A stretch of 64,000 nt of DNA from Vreelandella populi (GCF_003989825.1 NZ_RZHE01000015.1:186001-250000), one strand, 5' to 3'; counted from the first letter of the stretch, positions 17,841 to 27,329 are shown. Notes: generated from the letters alone by a model not told the origin. Made by a program: numbers and translations.

Positions 17841-18174
17841 GACATGGACGGCTTAGATGATGACGATTATTTATACAAATTGTCGCGTCGTCATCCTAGA
17901 ATTTGCAAGCGGGAAAGCCCGCCAATCTAAGCATCGCGCTCTTCAATATCCACTTCCTTAGCCAACACATGATTTGGACTGATGGGGCGTAGGATAACCA
18001 GAAAAAGTTTCAAAAAGACGGCTTTTTGACCTAAAAAAACCTACTGGCGAGCTAACCATTAGTCGTAAAAATTTTTTCATTAACTACCTGAGAAGACGTT
18101 AGCAGCTAGGGAGTATATGATATTAGTACGACATCAACGCCGCCCGCTACGCTGACAGTACATGAGGAGAGCAC
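17841..18174. other. 334-bp AT-rich intergenic region
   Basis: This stretch holds no convincing gene. It contains a short CAAAAAG/CTTTTTG hairpin (18011-18028) that may be a weak terminator for the exporter gene, and a GAGGAG ribosome site just before 18175. It probably also contains the promoter of the HDOD gene, but no clear -35/-10 pair stands out. Confidence 0.45.
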
Positions 18175-19359
18175 ATGACGGGCTCTTTAGAATCAGACAA
18201 TACGCTCTACATGACACTGACTAACGAGCTACCGGCGTTTTTGAACCAATCGCTTTTACAGTGTAAGAATCTCCCTTCACTACCTTCTGTTGCGCTTCGG
18301 GTGCTTGAAATAGCTCGTTCATCAAGATCAACCTTAGGTGATTATGTCAAGGCAATTGAGCACGACCCAGCTTTAACGCTGCGTTTGATTGCGTTTGCTA
18401 ACAGCGCGTATCACTCACAAACATCCTCACCCGTTCAAACCTGTTTGGAGGCAGTACAGCGTCTTGGTTTAGATGCGACTCTTGCCGTTATATTAGGATT
18501 TAGTTTATTCCAGCATGCCACAGAGGCGCCTTACCATAACCGAACATGGCAACGTGCCATCACCGCCGCTCTGGTGGCACGTTATCTTGCTGAGCAGGAA
18601 TGTCCGGAGCAAAGTGGAAGCGCCTTTACCACAGCCTTATTGCAAGATATTGGCATACTGGCGCTTCAATCCGTCTACCCTGATGAGGCGAAGACGCTGT
18701 ATGCCGAACCTCCTCTATCCTATACAGAACAACCGCATGCAGGTTTATCTCGCACAGACCTGACTTTTACAGACGCTTTTTATGCAGAACCTCCTTATGC
18801 AGAAGGCTCACATGCAGAGCTAGCGCGCGCAGAGCAGAGCTATTTTGGTTGTGACCATACGTTAGTCGGCGCATGGTTGGCAGCTAAATGGGGAGTTCCT
18901 GATAACATAGTGCATGCGATACATCAGAGTCATGAAAGCTTTTTATTGAACGATAAACCCCTGCTCTGTATTCGTTTGTCTGGGCCTATTGCTGACGCCT
19001 GGTTATCCAAAAACCCAGCTTCTCAGCTGGCTGCTTTGTTATATCAGTTAAAGACGGTTAGCTATACCTACGCACTAAAAATAGATGAAGTACTTCATAA
19101 TGTTCAAAAGCAAACCGATATACTCATCAATGCGTTGAATATGACCGCTCCCGTCAAGGTCGATAGCGCCACTTTGTTGGCTGAAGCTCATCAGTTGCTC
19201 TTCCAGCATACGCTAACGCTGAGTTCTCAATTGGAGGACCAAAAACAAGCGCTAGTCTCTTTACGCTATCCTGATGTAAATCAAAAAGAGCACAGTCGGC
19301 GCGATGCTTCCCTTAATATCCACCGGTCAGGATTAATCAGCAAACCGAAAAACAAATAA
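18175..19359 (+). CDS. HDOD-domain signalling protein with a pentad-repeat insert
   Basis: A 394-aa protein. Residues about 15-215 match the HDOD fold (LPSLPSVALRVLEIA near residue 33, then a helical HD-like core without a catalytic HD pair), found in non-enzymatic bacterial signalling proteins. Residues 176-222 interrupt the domain with a five-residue repeat of the form [YHRF]-[AT]-[ED]-x-x. After the insert the domain resumes with a FGCDHTLVGAWLA helix and the C-terminal HDOD helices, then a helical tail. Function is unknown. DNA is more AT-rich than its neighbours. ATG 18175 has GAGGAG 6 nt upstream. Confidence 0.85.
   Translation: MTGSLESDNTLYMTLTNELPAFLNQSLLQCKNLPSLPSVALRVLEIARSSRSTLGDYVKAIEHDPALTLRLIAFANSAYHSQTSSPVQTCLEAVQRLGLDATLAVILGFSLFQHATEAPYHNRTWQRAITAALVARYLAEQECPEQSGSAFTTALLQDIGILALQSVYPDEAKTLYAEPPLSYTEQPHAGLSRTDLTFTDAFYAEPPYAEGSHAELARAEQSYFGCDHTLVGAWLAAKWGVPDNIVHAIHQSHESFLLNDKPLLCIRLSGPIADAWLSKNPASQLAALLYQLKTVSYTYALKIDEVLHNVQKQTDILINALNMTAPVKVDSATLLAEAHQLLFQHTLTLSSQLEDQKQALVSLRYPDVNQKEHSRRDASLNIHRSGLISKPKNK
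18700..18840 (+). repeat. In-frame 15-bp degenerate repeat in the HDOD gene
   Basis: About nine 15-bp units encode a run of pentads such as YAEPP, TDLTF, YAEGS and HAELA with A/T then E/D at fixed positions. The pattern resembles pentapeptide-repeat proteins (A-D/N-L-x-x). The units are diverged at the DNA level, so this is not a very recent expansion. Confidence 0.75.
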
Positions 19360-19387
19360 TCGTACCCCCATCGCGCCCGTAGTAACC

Positions 19388-19414
19388 AACAGGCCGCGCG
19401 TTTCGCGGCCTGTT
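19388..19414. terminator. Bidirectional terminator between HDOD gene and TRAP operon
   Basis: A perfect 11-bp stem (19388-19398 and 19104+300 to 19414, i.e. 19404-19414) around a CGTTT loop, flanked by TTTAG on one side and an AACC side on the other. It lies between two convergent genes, 28 bp after the HDOD stop. Confidence 0.7.
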
Positions 19415-19418
19415 TAGA

Positions 19419-20723
19419 TTAGCTATTCATTGCATAAGGCAGATAAAGCGCGATTGCCGGGAAGAAATGCATCAAGGCAATTGCCAAGAGCATCAATAAG
19501 AAGAAAGGCAGCGTCGCCTTGGTGATAGTCAAAATATCCTTGCCGGTCAGTCCCTGAATGACAAACAGGTTAAAGCCTACAGGCGGGGTGATTTGCGACA
19601 TTTCCACCACGACCACCAGATAAATACCAAACCAGATCAGATCAAACCCCGCCGCGCTCACCACTGGCATAATCACCGCGGTTACCAGCAGGATAAGCGA
19701 TATACCGTCCAAAAAGCAGCCCATGATCAGCAAGAGCGCTGTCAGGGCGATCAGCAGCATAGTGGGTGATAAGCCCATTTCACTAATCGTACGTGCCAAC
19801 TGCATGGGTACTTGAGTAAAGCCCATCGCCGAGGTAAGAAACGACGCGCCGGCGATAATAAACGCGATCATGCAGGCCGTACGAATTGCCGCAAATAACG
19901 AGCTTTTGAATATCTGAAGTGTGAAGTGGCCGTTCCAGCGCGCAATCATCATAGAGAGTACAACCCCGACCGCCGCCGCTTCAGTAGGCGATGCCAGCCC
20001 GCCGTAAATAGAGATAATAATGCCGCCGATCAGCACCAGAATGGGTGCCAGTGCCCAGGTATTACGCAGCTTCTCTGAGAAGCTCATGGATGATTCATCT
20101 GCCCCGGTCAGCCCCGCTCGATCACCCTTGATGAGCGCCCAGAGGATCAGATAAGACATAAACATCGCCAGAATCATAAGGCCCGGGCCAACGCCTGCCA
20201 TAAATAGGCGTGAAATGGACTGCTCGGTCACCACACCGTAAACAATCAGCATGATGGAGGGCGGAATCAGCAAGCCTAGCGTCGAGGCACTGGCTAACGT
20301 ACCAATGGCCATATTGCTATCGTAGCCGCGCCGCTCAAGCTCTGGCAGGGTCATTTTACCTACGGTGGCACAAGTGGCCGCCGACGAGCCGCATACGGCT
20401 GCAAACATGCCGCTACCGATAATGTTGGTATGCAGCAAGCGCCCGGGTAAGCGGTTGAGCCAGGGCGAAAGACCGCGGAACATATTGTCCGCAAGCCCTG
20501 AGCGAAAGAGTATTTCGCCCATCCAGATAAACATCGGCAGCGCCGTTAAATCCCAACCGTAACTCGCCCCCCAAAAATCAGAGGCAAGAATCGGCCCTGG
20601 GTCAAACGGGCTAAAGAATTGCAGTGCCACCCAGGCGGTACCGATCAAGGCAAAAGCGATCCAGACGCCCCCGCCCAGCAAAAGCACCAAGGTGAAAATA
20701 GTTGCCAAACTGAGTGTTAACAC
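19419..20723 (-). CDS. TRAP transporter large permease (DctM family), second system
   Basis: A 434-aa membrane protein with about twelve helices. DctM motifs are present: CGSSAATCATVGKMTLPEL near residue 112, PPSIMLIVYGVV near residue 155, ASPTEAAAVGVV near residue 250 and TPPVGFNLFVIQG near residue 385. The start was set to GTG 20723 because GGAG lies 7 nt upstream; the longer TTG-started frame adds nine polar residues with no ribosome site. It completes a TRAP operon with dctQ and dctP and is distinct in sequence from the tetronate TRAP. Substrate is discussed under the adjacent pxp genes. Confidence 0.92.
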   Translation of the reverse strand: MLTLSLATIFTLVLLLGGGVWIAFALIGTAWVALQFFSPFDPGPILASDFWGASYGWDLTALPMFIWMGEILFRSGLADNMFRGLSPWLNRLPGRLLHTNIIGSGMFAAVCGSSAATCATVGKMTLPELERRGYDSNMAIGTLASASTLGLLIPPSIMLIVYGVVTEQSISRLFMAGVGPGLMILAMFMSYLILWALIKGDRAGLTGADESSMSFSEKLRNTWALAPILVLIGGIIISIYGGLASPTEAAAVGVVLSMMIARWNGHFTLQIFKSSLFAAIRTACMIAFIIAGASFLTSAMGFTQVPMQLARTISEMGLSPTMLLIALTALLLIMGCFLDGISLILLVTAVIMPVVSAAGFDLIWFGIYLVVVVEMSQITPPVGFNLFVIQGLTGKDILTITKATLPFFLLMLLAIALMHFFPAIALYLPYAMNS

Positions 20724-20767
20724 GGTTTTTCTCCAACATAACGTGGCCAAGCAGTGTCGGCAGGGAA

Positions 20768-21331
20768 TCAGTGCATTTCGCTATCATCGGTGGATGTTGC
20801 TTCGCGAAAGCTGGACGGGTCACGTACGGCGATGCGCAGCGCAATCACCAACGCTTCTATTAAGGCAAGGCTGAGCAGGCCTACGCTGATTACCAGGACA
20901 CTTTGCGGTATCCACAGCGGTATGGATAAAAAGCCCGATGACACATCGTTGTATTGCAGGCTTTCTCTTGCCAGCTCAATCAGGCCATACCCGAGTATCA
21001 GGCTGATCGTCAAGGCAATAAGCAGAGCGGCCACTTCAAACCATACCCGGATGGCAGAAGGCAGTCGTGAAATCAAAAGCGTCACGCGAATATGGGCGTA
21101 ATGCACAAAGGTATAGGCTAGGCCAAGGAAGGTGGCGCCCACTAATAAATAGGCCGCCATCTCGGAAACACCGGTAATACTGATACCCAGGCGGCTCAGG
21201 CCCACCAGAATCAGCAGCGCATCAATAGCGCGAAAAGCCACCTGCAGTGCAATCAGTGCACAAATCGCGATCATGCAGGCCGCCGCCCCCCAAGCACCAA
21301 GGCGGTAGAGCTTGTCGAATTTAAACGTCAT
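20768..21331 (-). CDS. TRAP transporter small permease (DctQ family), second system
   Basis: A 187-aa protein with four predicted helices (about residues 12-35, 52-75, 90-115 and 132-158) and an Arg/Asp-rich tail. The DctQ-type stretch GVSEMAAYLLVGATFLGLA is at about residues 53-71, and VHYAHIRVTLL follows. It lies 69 bp after dctP and 44 bp before dctM in the same direction. DctQ associates with DctM in the inner membrane. Confidence 0.87.
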   Translation of the reverse strand: MTFKFDKLYRLGAWGAAACMIAICALIALQVAFRAIDALLILVGLSRLGISITGVSEMAAYLLVGATFLGLAYTFVHYAHIRVTLLISRLPSAIRVWFEVAALLIALTISLILGYGLIELARESLQYNDVSSGFLSIPLWIPQSVLVISVGLLSLALIEALVIALRIAVRDPSSFREATSTDDSEMH

Positions 21332-21400
21332 GTTCGTTATCTCACCGAGTGGCTGGGCGAAAAGAGGCGGCCAATACCGCCTCTGAAGAACGTTCCAGGC

Positions 21401-22390
21401 TTAGTTAGCCTGCTGTTCCCGATAAGCCTCGAGCGCAGCCTCCGCTTCATCATCGGCGCGGCTCAGCCAATCCTGGAAGAGCTGGTCGCCTGCCGCCTGG
21501 AGCGCAGCAGCGACCTCTTCATTGGGCTTGGCGACGCTGACACCGTTCTCTTCAAGGGTGGCGAGGCTTTCCTCATTATTTTCACGGCTTAACTGCCAGC
21601 CACGTTCTTCCGCACGCGCGGCGGCCTCCATTAATGATTCTTGAGTCTCTTCATCCAGACGGTCAAAACTGCGCTGGCTGATAAACACGATGTTTTTCGG
21701 AAGCCATAAGTTGGCGTCGGTGTAATAGGACACGTAGTCCCACGCCGTCATGGAATTACCCGTAGAGCTTGAGGTAATCATGGCGTCTACACGGCCAGTA
21801 CTGAACGCAGTGGGAATGTCCGACTCTTCGGTTTCCGTGGGGCTGCCGCCCAGGTTGTTCACGAACCGTTGGGTATTGATATTGGGCGCACGCACCCGCA
21901 ACCCCTCAAACTGGGCGGGATCCGTCAACTCCTGAGCGGTATAAATCCCTTGCGCCGGCCAGGCAACCGCATAAAGTGGAATCAATCCCTCCTGAGCGAA
22001 TAGCTCAGTAATCATGGGCTTGGTGGCCTGCCACAACGCAAAGGCATCCTCGTAGCTGCCGGCTACGCCGGGCAGCGTATCGATTTCGAAGATCGGGTCA
22101 TCATTGGAGAGAACCGACATGAATACTTCGCCAGCATCGATGGTGCCGCGACGTACCGATGGCTTGATCTCACCATGAGAGACAAGCGAGCCCCCGCTAT
22201 GCACGGTGATCGTTAGTTCGCCATCCGTCATTTCAGCCACATCTTCTGCAAACTGCTTGGTATTCTGGGTATGAAAGCTGGCGTCTCCATAGGGGGTGGC
22301 CATGGTCCATTGAGCTGCCTGGACGGAAGCTGTCGTTAACAGGCCGTAAGCCGTTGCCAGAAATAGTGGGGTCGCGATGCGCATACGCAT
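21401..22390 (-). CDS. TRAP transporter substrate-binding protein (DctP family), second system
   Basis: A 329-aa periplasmic protein with a signal peptide ending at VQA-AQW near residue 26. Typical DctP elements follow: VHSGGSLVSHGEI near residue 65, FEGLRVRAPNINTQRF near residue 165 with the carboxylate-binding Arg, and AFSTGRVDAMITSSS near residue 198. The mature protein is acidic. Only 16 bp separate it from the LysR gene upstream on the same strand, so regulator and transporter are probably one transcript. Confidence 0.92.
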   Translation of the reverse strand: MRMRIATPLFLATAYGLLTTASVQAAQWTMATPYGDASFHTQNTKQFAEDVAEMTDGELTITVHSGGSLVSHGEIKPSVRRGTIDAGEVFMSVLSNDDPIFEIDTLPGVAGSYEDAFALWQATKPMITELFAQEGLIPLYAVAWPAQGIYTAQELTDPAQFEGLRVRAPNINTQRFVNNLGGSPTETEESDIPTAFSTGRVDAMITSSSTGNSMTAWDYVSYYTDANLWLPKNIVFISQRSFDRLDEETQESLMEAAARAEERGWQLSRENNEESLATLEENGVSVAKPNEEVAAALQAAGDQLFQDWLSRADDEAEAALEAYREQQAN

Positions 22391-22406
22391 GAGTAAATCC
22401 TCTTGT

Positions 22407-23396
22407 TTATATTAGTGGAGTTGATGCGTCAGGGGTGGTAAGGGAGGCGCTCGGCTGTACCCAGTGCCCGTTGAATAGCGCGCTGGTCATCTCGACACGG
22501 CGCGCATGCGCGTAAGCGATGGCTGTTTGTTGGGCTAAACGGCCAACGCCTCTGCAAAAGCGGGGATGATTGGCGCGACGCCATATCACATCATAGTTCA
22601 TTGCCGGTAGCGGCACCGGTAACGCCAGACGAAGAAGCTCGCCACGCCGCCACTCATCAAGCACCGTGGCAACCGGAAGCGCGCCGATACCCAGGCCTTC
22701 CATCGTCATGCGTGCGATGGTCATCAGCGTACTAACGCTATGGATACGCGGATGGGTAACGCCCTGCTCGGCCAGGTACTGAACCAGCTCTTCATAAGGG
22801 CGGGCCAGTTTGCCAAACGAAATAAACGGCAGCTTCTTACACCAGGCTTCGGCGCTTTCATTGAGCATTTCTGCATGCTGGGGAGATACGAACATACCCA
22901 TTTCATATGGGCTTAACGCTTCGTATTCGATCTGCTTGGGTGGCAGATAGCCATTCATAGCCAGCAGGATATCCAGCTCGTTACTGATAAGCCGCTCGTT
23001 TAACGTCGGCGAGTAATCCACCGTCAGCTCAATGGTTAAACGTGGGTAGCGCTCGGTAAGTTGGCGCATGAATTCGGGGAACCAGCTATGGGCAATGGTT
23101 TCAATCGTACCTAGCCGAAGAGGGGCAGAGTACTCCTCTTCGCTGTCGAAGAGTTTCATGGCTTCATCGCGCTGGCTGAGCATGCGCTCGGCATGCAGGA
23201 AAAATTCACGCCCGCGCATCGTGGGCTGCACCGGGCGAGCCGAGCGCTCCAGCAGCAGTTCGCCTACCGTCGCTTCTAAGCGCGAAATACGTTCTGAAAC
23301 CGATGGTTGAGTCAAATGCAGACGTACGGCCGCCTTGCGAAAGGATCCCAATTTGACGGCCCAAACAAAGGCTTCAAGTTCTTTGAAATCGAGCAT
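22407..23396 (-). CDS. LysR-family transcriptional regulator
   Basis: A 329-aa LysR-type regulator. Residues 3-62 form the winged helix-turn-helix (LEAFVWAVKLGSFRKAA, HLTQPSVSERISRLE); the rest is the two-lobed effector domain starting at about residue 92. It is the first gene of the - strand TRAP operon and is divergent from pxpABC across a 452-bp gap. That position suggests it controls both the TRAP genes and pxpABC in response to the imported compound. The effector is unknown. Confidence 0.9.
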   Translation of the reverse strand: MLDFKELEAFVWAVKLGSFRKAAVRLHLTQPSVSERISRLEATVGELLLERSARPVQPTMRGREFFLHAERMLSQRDEAMKLFDSEEEYSAPLRLGTIETIAHSWFPEFMRQLTERYPRLTIELTVDYSPTLNERLISNELDILLAMNGYLPPKQIEYEALSPYEMGMFVSPQHAEMLNESAEAWCKKLPFISFGKLARPYEELVQYLAEQGVTHPRIHSVSTLMTIARMTMEGLGIGALPVATVLDEWRRGELLRLALPVPLPAMNYDVIWRRANHPRFCRGVGRLAQQTAIAYAHARRVEMTSALFNGHWVQPSASLTTPDASTPLI

Positions 23397-23848
23397 AATG
23401 TTGCCTAATCCACGCGTGCAATGACCAAAAGATATCGGCGCTGCCTATCGAAGCGCATCGATTCACAGAGCAGTTATTTGGCTCGTAGAGCGAGCTACCA
23501 CTGCAATGTAATTTCAAGTCCAACGCTGGCAGTAAACCGCCCCGTTGATGGTGCGTGGCTGGCAAGTGCATGATTCACCCCGGAAAACGCTTTTTTATCG
23601 ACCCATTTATTGTGAGTAGCTTGAGTCAAATGCGCGTTTTTCTTTATTTTTTATCGAGTGCTTTATTTAGTTGATAATCGTATTACCCCCTATCGTCAAC
23701 TATTTTTATAAGAAATAACAATACGATAGAAGTTACCGATATTAAGTATCGTGAAAAACGATTGGTAAGTGAAAGAGCCTCTCCCCTATATTAGTTTGGC
23801 TTTAATAACGCATCCCAAATAACCTCTGTAATAATAATTGGAGTCGTT
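23397..23848. promoter_or_regulatory. Divergent control region between the LysR-TRAP operon and pxpABC
   Basis: A 452-bp region without a gene, strongly AT-rich in its right half. It holds repeated ATCG/CGAT-containing motifs, including the inverted repeat CGATA-TTAAG-TATCG at 23737-23751, inside a longer ACGATA (23723) to TATCGT arrangement. Spacing of this type suits a LysR dimer site (T-N11-A). A TTGGAG ribosome site precedes pxpA. The operator assignment is tentative. Confidence 0.45.
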
Positions 23849-24601
23849 ATGGTCATTCCCCTACTCAACTGCGACATGGGCGAAAGCTTCGGTAACTGGA
23901 CACTTGGCCTTGATGCTGAGGTCATGCCTTACGTTGACTGTGCCAATATCGCCTGTGGCTATCATGCCTCCGACCCCCACGTCATGCGCCACACCGTCGC
24001 ATTGGCGGCCAAGCATGGCGTGCGCATCGGCGCTCATCCAGGCTATCCCGATTTGATGGGCTTTGGGCGTCGTTCCATGACCTGCTCGGCGGCTGAAGTC
24101 GAAGATATGATGCTTTATCAGGCAGGCGCGCTTGCGGGCATTTGCCGCGCCGAGGATGCCGAGCTTAGCTACATCAAGCCGCACGGCGCCATGTATAACG
24201 ATATGGCCGCCAACCTTGAGCTGCTGGAAGGCGCGATGCGCGCTGTGCGAGCGTTTGATGCAAGCCTCCCGTTAATGGTAATGGCTACCGCTGATACCGC
24301 GCCGCATCGCGAACTGGCTGCCAAAATGGGCATCACGCTGTGGTTTGAGACCTTTGCTGACCGCGCTTATGAAGCCAACGGCCACCTGGCGTCGCGCCGC
24401 TTAGAAGGTGCTGTGCATCACGACCAGGCAACTATCGTGGCCCAGGCTATTGCACTGGCCAAGGGTGAAGCCCTGACCGCCCGTGACGGCACCGCACTTC
24501 ACCTGCCCTGCGACACGCTCTGCGTGCATGGCGACAACCCCGAATCAATCGCGGCCGTACGTGCCATCCGTGATGCCTTTAAAGCGTTGGAGTCCGCGTG
24601 A
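23849..24601 (+). CDS. pxpA: 5-oxoprolinase subunit A PxpA (LamB/YcsF family)
   Basis: A 250-aa cytosolic protein of the LamB/YcsF family, the A subunit of the ATP-dependent prokaryotic 5-oxoprolinase PxpABC, which opens 5-oxo-L-proline to L-glutamate. Diagnostic segments are [12 protein letters not shown] at residues 5-16, [11 protein letters not shown] near residue 33, GAHPGYPDL near residue 60 and [10 protein letters not shown] near residue 108. Its stop overlaps the pxpB GTG start by 4 bp, and pxpB overlaps pxpC in the same way, so the subunits are translationally coupled. Confidence 0.95.
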   Translation: MVIPLLNCDMGESFGNWTLGLDAEVMPYVDCANIACGYHASDPHVMRHTVALAAKHGVRIGAHPGYPDLMGFGRRSMTCSAAEVEDMMLYQAGALAGICRAEDAELSYIKPHGAMYNDMAANLELLEGAMRAVRAFDASLPLMVMATADTAPHRELAAKMGITLWFETFADRAYEANGHLASRRLEGAVHHDQATIVAQAIALAKGEALTARDGTALHLPCDTLCVHGDNPESIAAVRAIRDAFKALESA

Positions 24602-25302
24602 AACTGCGTCTTGAAACCGCTGCCATGGATGCGCTGACAGTACGTCTGTTCGACGCCATCGACGAGAGCAACATGGCCTGGATCATGGCGGCCGACACCG
24701 CCTTGCGTCACGCTTTCGGCGATGCGCTGATCGACCTTGTTCCTTCTTACACGACACTGTTGATTCATTATGATTGCCGGGTCATAGCCTTTGTTGAGGC
24801 CACAGCCCTTGCCCGCGAAGCGCTGAAAGACTTGCAGCCCGCCGATACTCAAAACGGCCAGCTACATGAAATTCCGGTGTGGTACGACGAGAGCGTTGGC
24901 CCTGAGCTGCCGCAGGTGGCCAAGCGCGCAGGGTTAAGCGTTGAGCAGTTGATTGAGCGTCACTGCGGCCACGACTACTGCGTGTTCGCCCTCGGCTTTG
25001 CTCCTGGCTACGGATTCATGGGGCTAGTGGATGAAGACTTGGCCACGCCACGCTTGAAGACACCACGACGCCGCGTAGCGGCCGGAAGCGTGGGCATCGC
25101 CGATAGGCAGACGGCCATCTATCCGCTGCTCTCACCCGGTGGCTGGAATATCCTGGGTCGCACGGCGGTTCCCCTGTTTGAGTACGCCCGGCGCGGTGAA
25201 CCGCTATTCCGCCCAGGTGACAAGGTACGCTTCATGTCCATCTCCAAGGCTGAGTTTGAAGCCGCCGGCGGTGATGCCACCCCACTGGAGGAGCGCGCAT
25301 GA
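24598..25302 (+). CDS. pxpB: 5-oxoprolinase subunit B PxpB (KipI-like)
   Basis: A 234-aa KipI/PxpB-family protein (carboxyltransferase-domain subdomain C/D fold). [13 protein letters not shown] near residue 130 and [17 protein letters not shown] near residue 160 are family signatures, followed by GGWNILGRT. It starts with GTG, overlapping the end of pxpA (GTGA), and its stop overlaps the pxpC ATG. PxpB and PxpC form the ATP/biotin-independent partner that activates and hydrolyses 5-oxoproline with PxpA. In Bacillus the homologue KipI was first described as a kinase inhibitor, but the gene set here points to oxoprolinase. Confidence 0.93.
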   Translation: MKLRLETAAMDALTVRLFDAIDESNMAWIMAADTALRHAFGDALIDLVPSYTTLLIHYDCRVIAFVEATALAREALKDLQPADTQNGQLHEIPVWYDESVGPELPQVAKRAGLSVEQLIERHCGHDYCVFALGFAPGYGFMGLVDEDLATPRLKTPRRRVAAGSVGIADRQTAIYPLLSPGGWNILGRTAVPLFEYARRGEPLFRPGDKVRFMSISKAEFEAAGGDATPLEERA

Positions 25303-26228
25303 GCCAAGGCAGCATAACCGTTAAACAGGCCGGGCCGCTGGCTCTCATTCAGGACGCGGGGCGCTTCGGCGTGGGTCATCTGGGCGTTACCCAGAGTGGC
25401 GCTGCCGACTGGATCTCCTATAACTGGGCGAACTGGCTGCTGGGCAACCCAACCAATAGCGCGGCGCTGGAAATCGTCATGGGCGGCAACCTGACATTAG
25501 AAGCCAGCAGCAACGTCTGCCTTGCGCTGACCGGGGCCGATCTCGATGCCCGCATTGATGGCGAGCCGCTCGCTCCTAACGCGTGCTTTACCCTAAAAGC
25601 CGGGCAATGCCTGACGTTTCGCCAGCCGCACGCCGGGCTACGCGCTTATCTGGCATTTCCCGGCGGCCTGCAGGCCCCGGAAATCCTCGGCAGCCGTGCC
25701 TGTACCGTGCGAGAGATGATCGGTGGCCTGCATGAGAACGGCAAGCCTCTACAAGCCGGCGATCAGCTGAGCTGGCAAGGCGATACACCATCACCCCGCC
25801 GATTGCCGGACAATGCCAGCTTGCCCATGCCACAAAAGCGCTGCCAGCTTCCCTTGGTGCTGGGCTCCCAGGTGGCCCACTTTGCCGGGCGTAGCCTTTA
25901 TCAAGCATTCAACCAGCCCTGGACCGTCGACCAACGCGCTGACCGGATGGGCATTCGGCTGACCGGGCACGCGCTTAACAGCAAACTGGAAGGGGTGATT
26001 TCAGAAGGCATTCCCCTGGGCGCGGTACAGATCCCCCCCGATGGCCAACCGATTGTCCTGATGAATGACCGCCAGACGATTGGCGGCTATCCGCGTATCG
26101 GCGCGCTCACCCCCAGTGCCTGCGCGCTGCTTTCTCAGTGTCTGCCCAGCACAGAAGTCTGGCTACGTCCGGTGAGTGCTACCCAGGCTCAGGTTACTCA
26201 CCGCCGCCAGTTGGCTGTGTGGGAGTGA
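25299..26228 (+). CDS. pxpC: 5-oxoprolinase subunit C PxpC (KipA-like)
   Basis: A 309-aa biotin-dependent-carboxyltransferase-fold protein. The N-terminus has ALIQDAGRFGVGHLGVTQSG (residues 12-31) with the conserved D-x-GR-G pattern, then GAADW, ALEIVMGG and ALTGADL. Late segments RMGIRLTGHAL and VQIPPDGQPIVLMNDRQT match KipA/PxpC. It is the last gene of pxpABC, followed by a strong hairpin. In other genomes pxpABC salvages the 5-oxoproline that forms spontaneously from glutamine or is imported. Confidence 0.94.
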   Translation: MSQGSITVKQAGPLALIQDAGRFGVGHLGVTQSGAADWISYNWANWLLGNPTNSAALEIVMGGNLTLEASSNVCLALTGADLDARIDGEPLAPNACFTLKAGQCLTFRQPHAGLRAYLAFPGGLQAPEILGSRACTVREMIGGLHENGKPLQAGDQLSWQGDTPSPRRLPDNASLPMPQKRCQLPLVLGSQVAHFAGRSLYQAFNQPWTVDQRADRMGIRLTGHALNSKLEGVISEGIPLGAVQIPPDGQPIVLMNDRQTIGGYPRIGALTPSACALLSQCLPSTEVWLRPVSATQAQVTHRRQLAVWE

Positions 26229-26251
26229 GCCTTTAAGAAAGCTCAAACGCC

Positions 26252-26276
26252 AAAAGGCACCCGCCGGGTGCCTTTT
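26252..26276. terminator. Terminator shared by pxpC and nicX
   Basis: An 11-bp perfect stem (26252-26262 and 26266-26276) around a GCC loop. The arms begin with AAAA and end with TTTT, so it can terminate transcription from both sides. It sits between the convergent ends of pxpC and nicX. Confidence 0.85.
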
Positions 26277-26297
26277 GTATTGAAATGCCGCTAACGG

Positions 26298-27329
26298 TCA
26301 GTTTCTAGGCATCTGTATATCCTTCACAACGATATCGCCATCAACCACGACAGGCTCGTCGTCCAAAAATAGCGAGCAATTGCGCATGGGAATATCCAGA
26401 TGACAGGCCGTATCGTTGGGACCACCCAGTTCGTTATTAGGGCCGGTGGAGAACATCACGTTGCCATAAAAGCTGCGTGGCTCCATGCCCATCCCGCCCG
26501 GAAACTCACCGGGCACCATGCGGTGCCACTTGGCATCAGGGTTCATGCCCCAGCCAACATGGCTCATGCCCAGGCCACGTTTGTCGTTGAAGCTGTCCAT
26601 ATAGGATTTAACCAGCTCGGCATCCAAGCCACCTTGAATACCGGTAATCCAGCCCTTCTTGATGGTGTAGGTGATCGGCTCGCGGACATACATGTTCTGA
26701 GGCAACAGGACATCGCCGGGCGCCACGACAATGGTGCCGTCTACGCCATCGTCATCACCGCCGGTAAACACGAAGCCAGACGGCCAATGGTCCCAGCGGC
26801 CCGGCTCATCGGTACACGCATATTCGGCAACCGTCGGGTAGGTATTAAGCTGGTAAGTAACGTCAGTGCCATGGGGAGAAGTAATACGCATCACCTTGGC
26901 CTTGGCCAATAGCTCAGCGGCAATCTCGACCTTCTCTCTGAGTTCCTGGGTTGGCAGCATACGCGCCAGCAGTTCAGGCGGCTCCACAGCGGTAAGAATT
27001 CGGGTGCCCGCCGCCTGAATGGCCATCTGTTCTGGGGAGAACAGCAAAAAGATACAGTCGATAAGCATGTCGCAGTTCTTGAGCGCTTCCACCGCCTCGG
27101 GCATCGCAGCAAGCCCGGTAGTGCCGACATTCCAACCACCCACAAGAGGCGGTGACGGCAGACGCATATGGTACATATTGGCGCCCAAACGTTGCCCGGC
27201 GGCCATGAAAGCATCGGCATAATCGAGGCGGTCGTTACCTTGGGTCAGTACGATGAGCCTTTCATCGGACTGGACGCCGGACATTTTCAACTGGTGAAGG
27301 CAGATTTCCGTAAAGCTTGCGTGATCCAT
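26298..27329 (-). CDS. nicX: 2,5-dihydroxypyridine 5,6-dioxygenase NicX
   Basis: A 343-aa Fe(II)-dependent ring-opening dioxygenase that converts 2,5-dihydroxypyridine to N-formylmaleamate in nicotinate breakdown. It has the M29-peptidase-like NicX fold: the metal-site His/Asp residues lie in the late segments HVGWGMN (near residue 255) and ACHLDIPMRN (near residue 312). Length matches known NicX (about 350 aa). ATG 27329 was chosen because AGGAG lies 5 nt upstream; the GTG two codons earlier overlaps that site. It is the last gene of the left nic arm, after the SSS symporter. Confidence 0.9.
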   Translation of the reverse strand: MDHASFTEICLHQLKMSGVQSDERLIVLTQGNDRLDYADAFMAAGQRLGANMYHMRLPSPPLVGGWNVGTTGLAAMPEAVEALKNCDMLIDCIFLLFSPEQMAIQAAGTRILTAVEPPELLARMLPTQELREKVEIAAELLAKAKVMRITSPHGTDVTYQLNTYPTVAEYACTDEPGRWDHWPSGFVFTGGDDDGVDGTIVVAPGDVLLPQNMYVREPITYTIKKGWITGIQGGLDAELVKSYMDSFNDKRGLGMSHVGWGMNPDAKWHRMVPGEFPGGMGMEPRSFYGNVMFSTGPNNELGGPNDTACHLDIPMRNCSLFLDDEPVVVDGDIVVKDIQMPRN

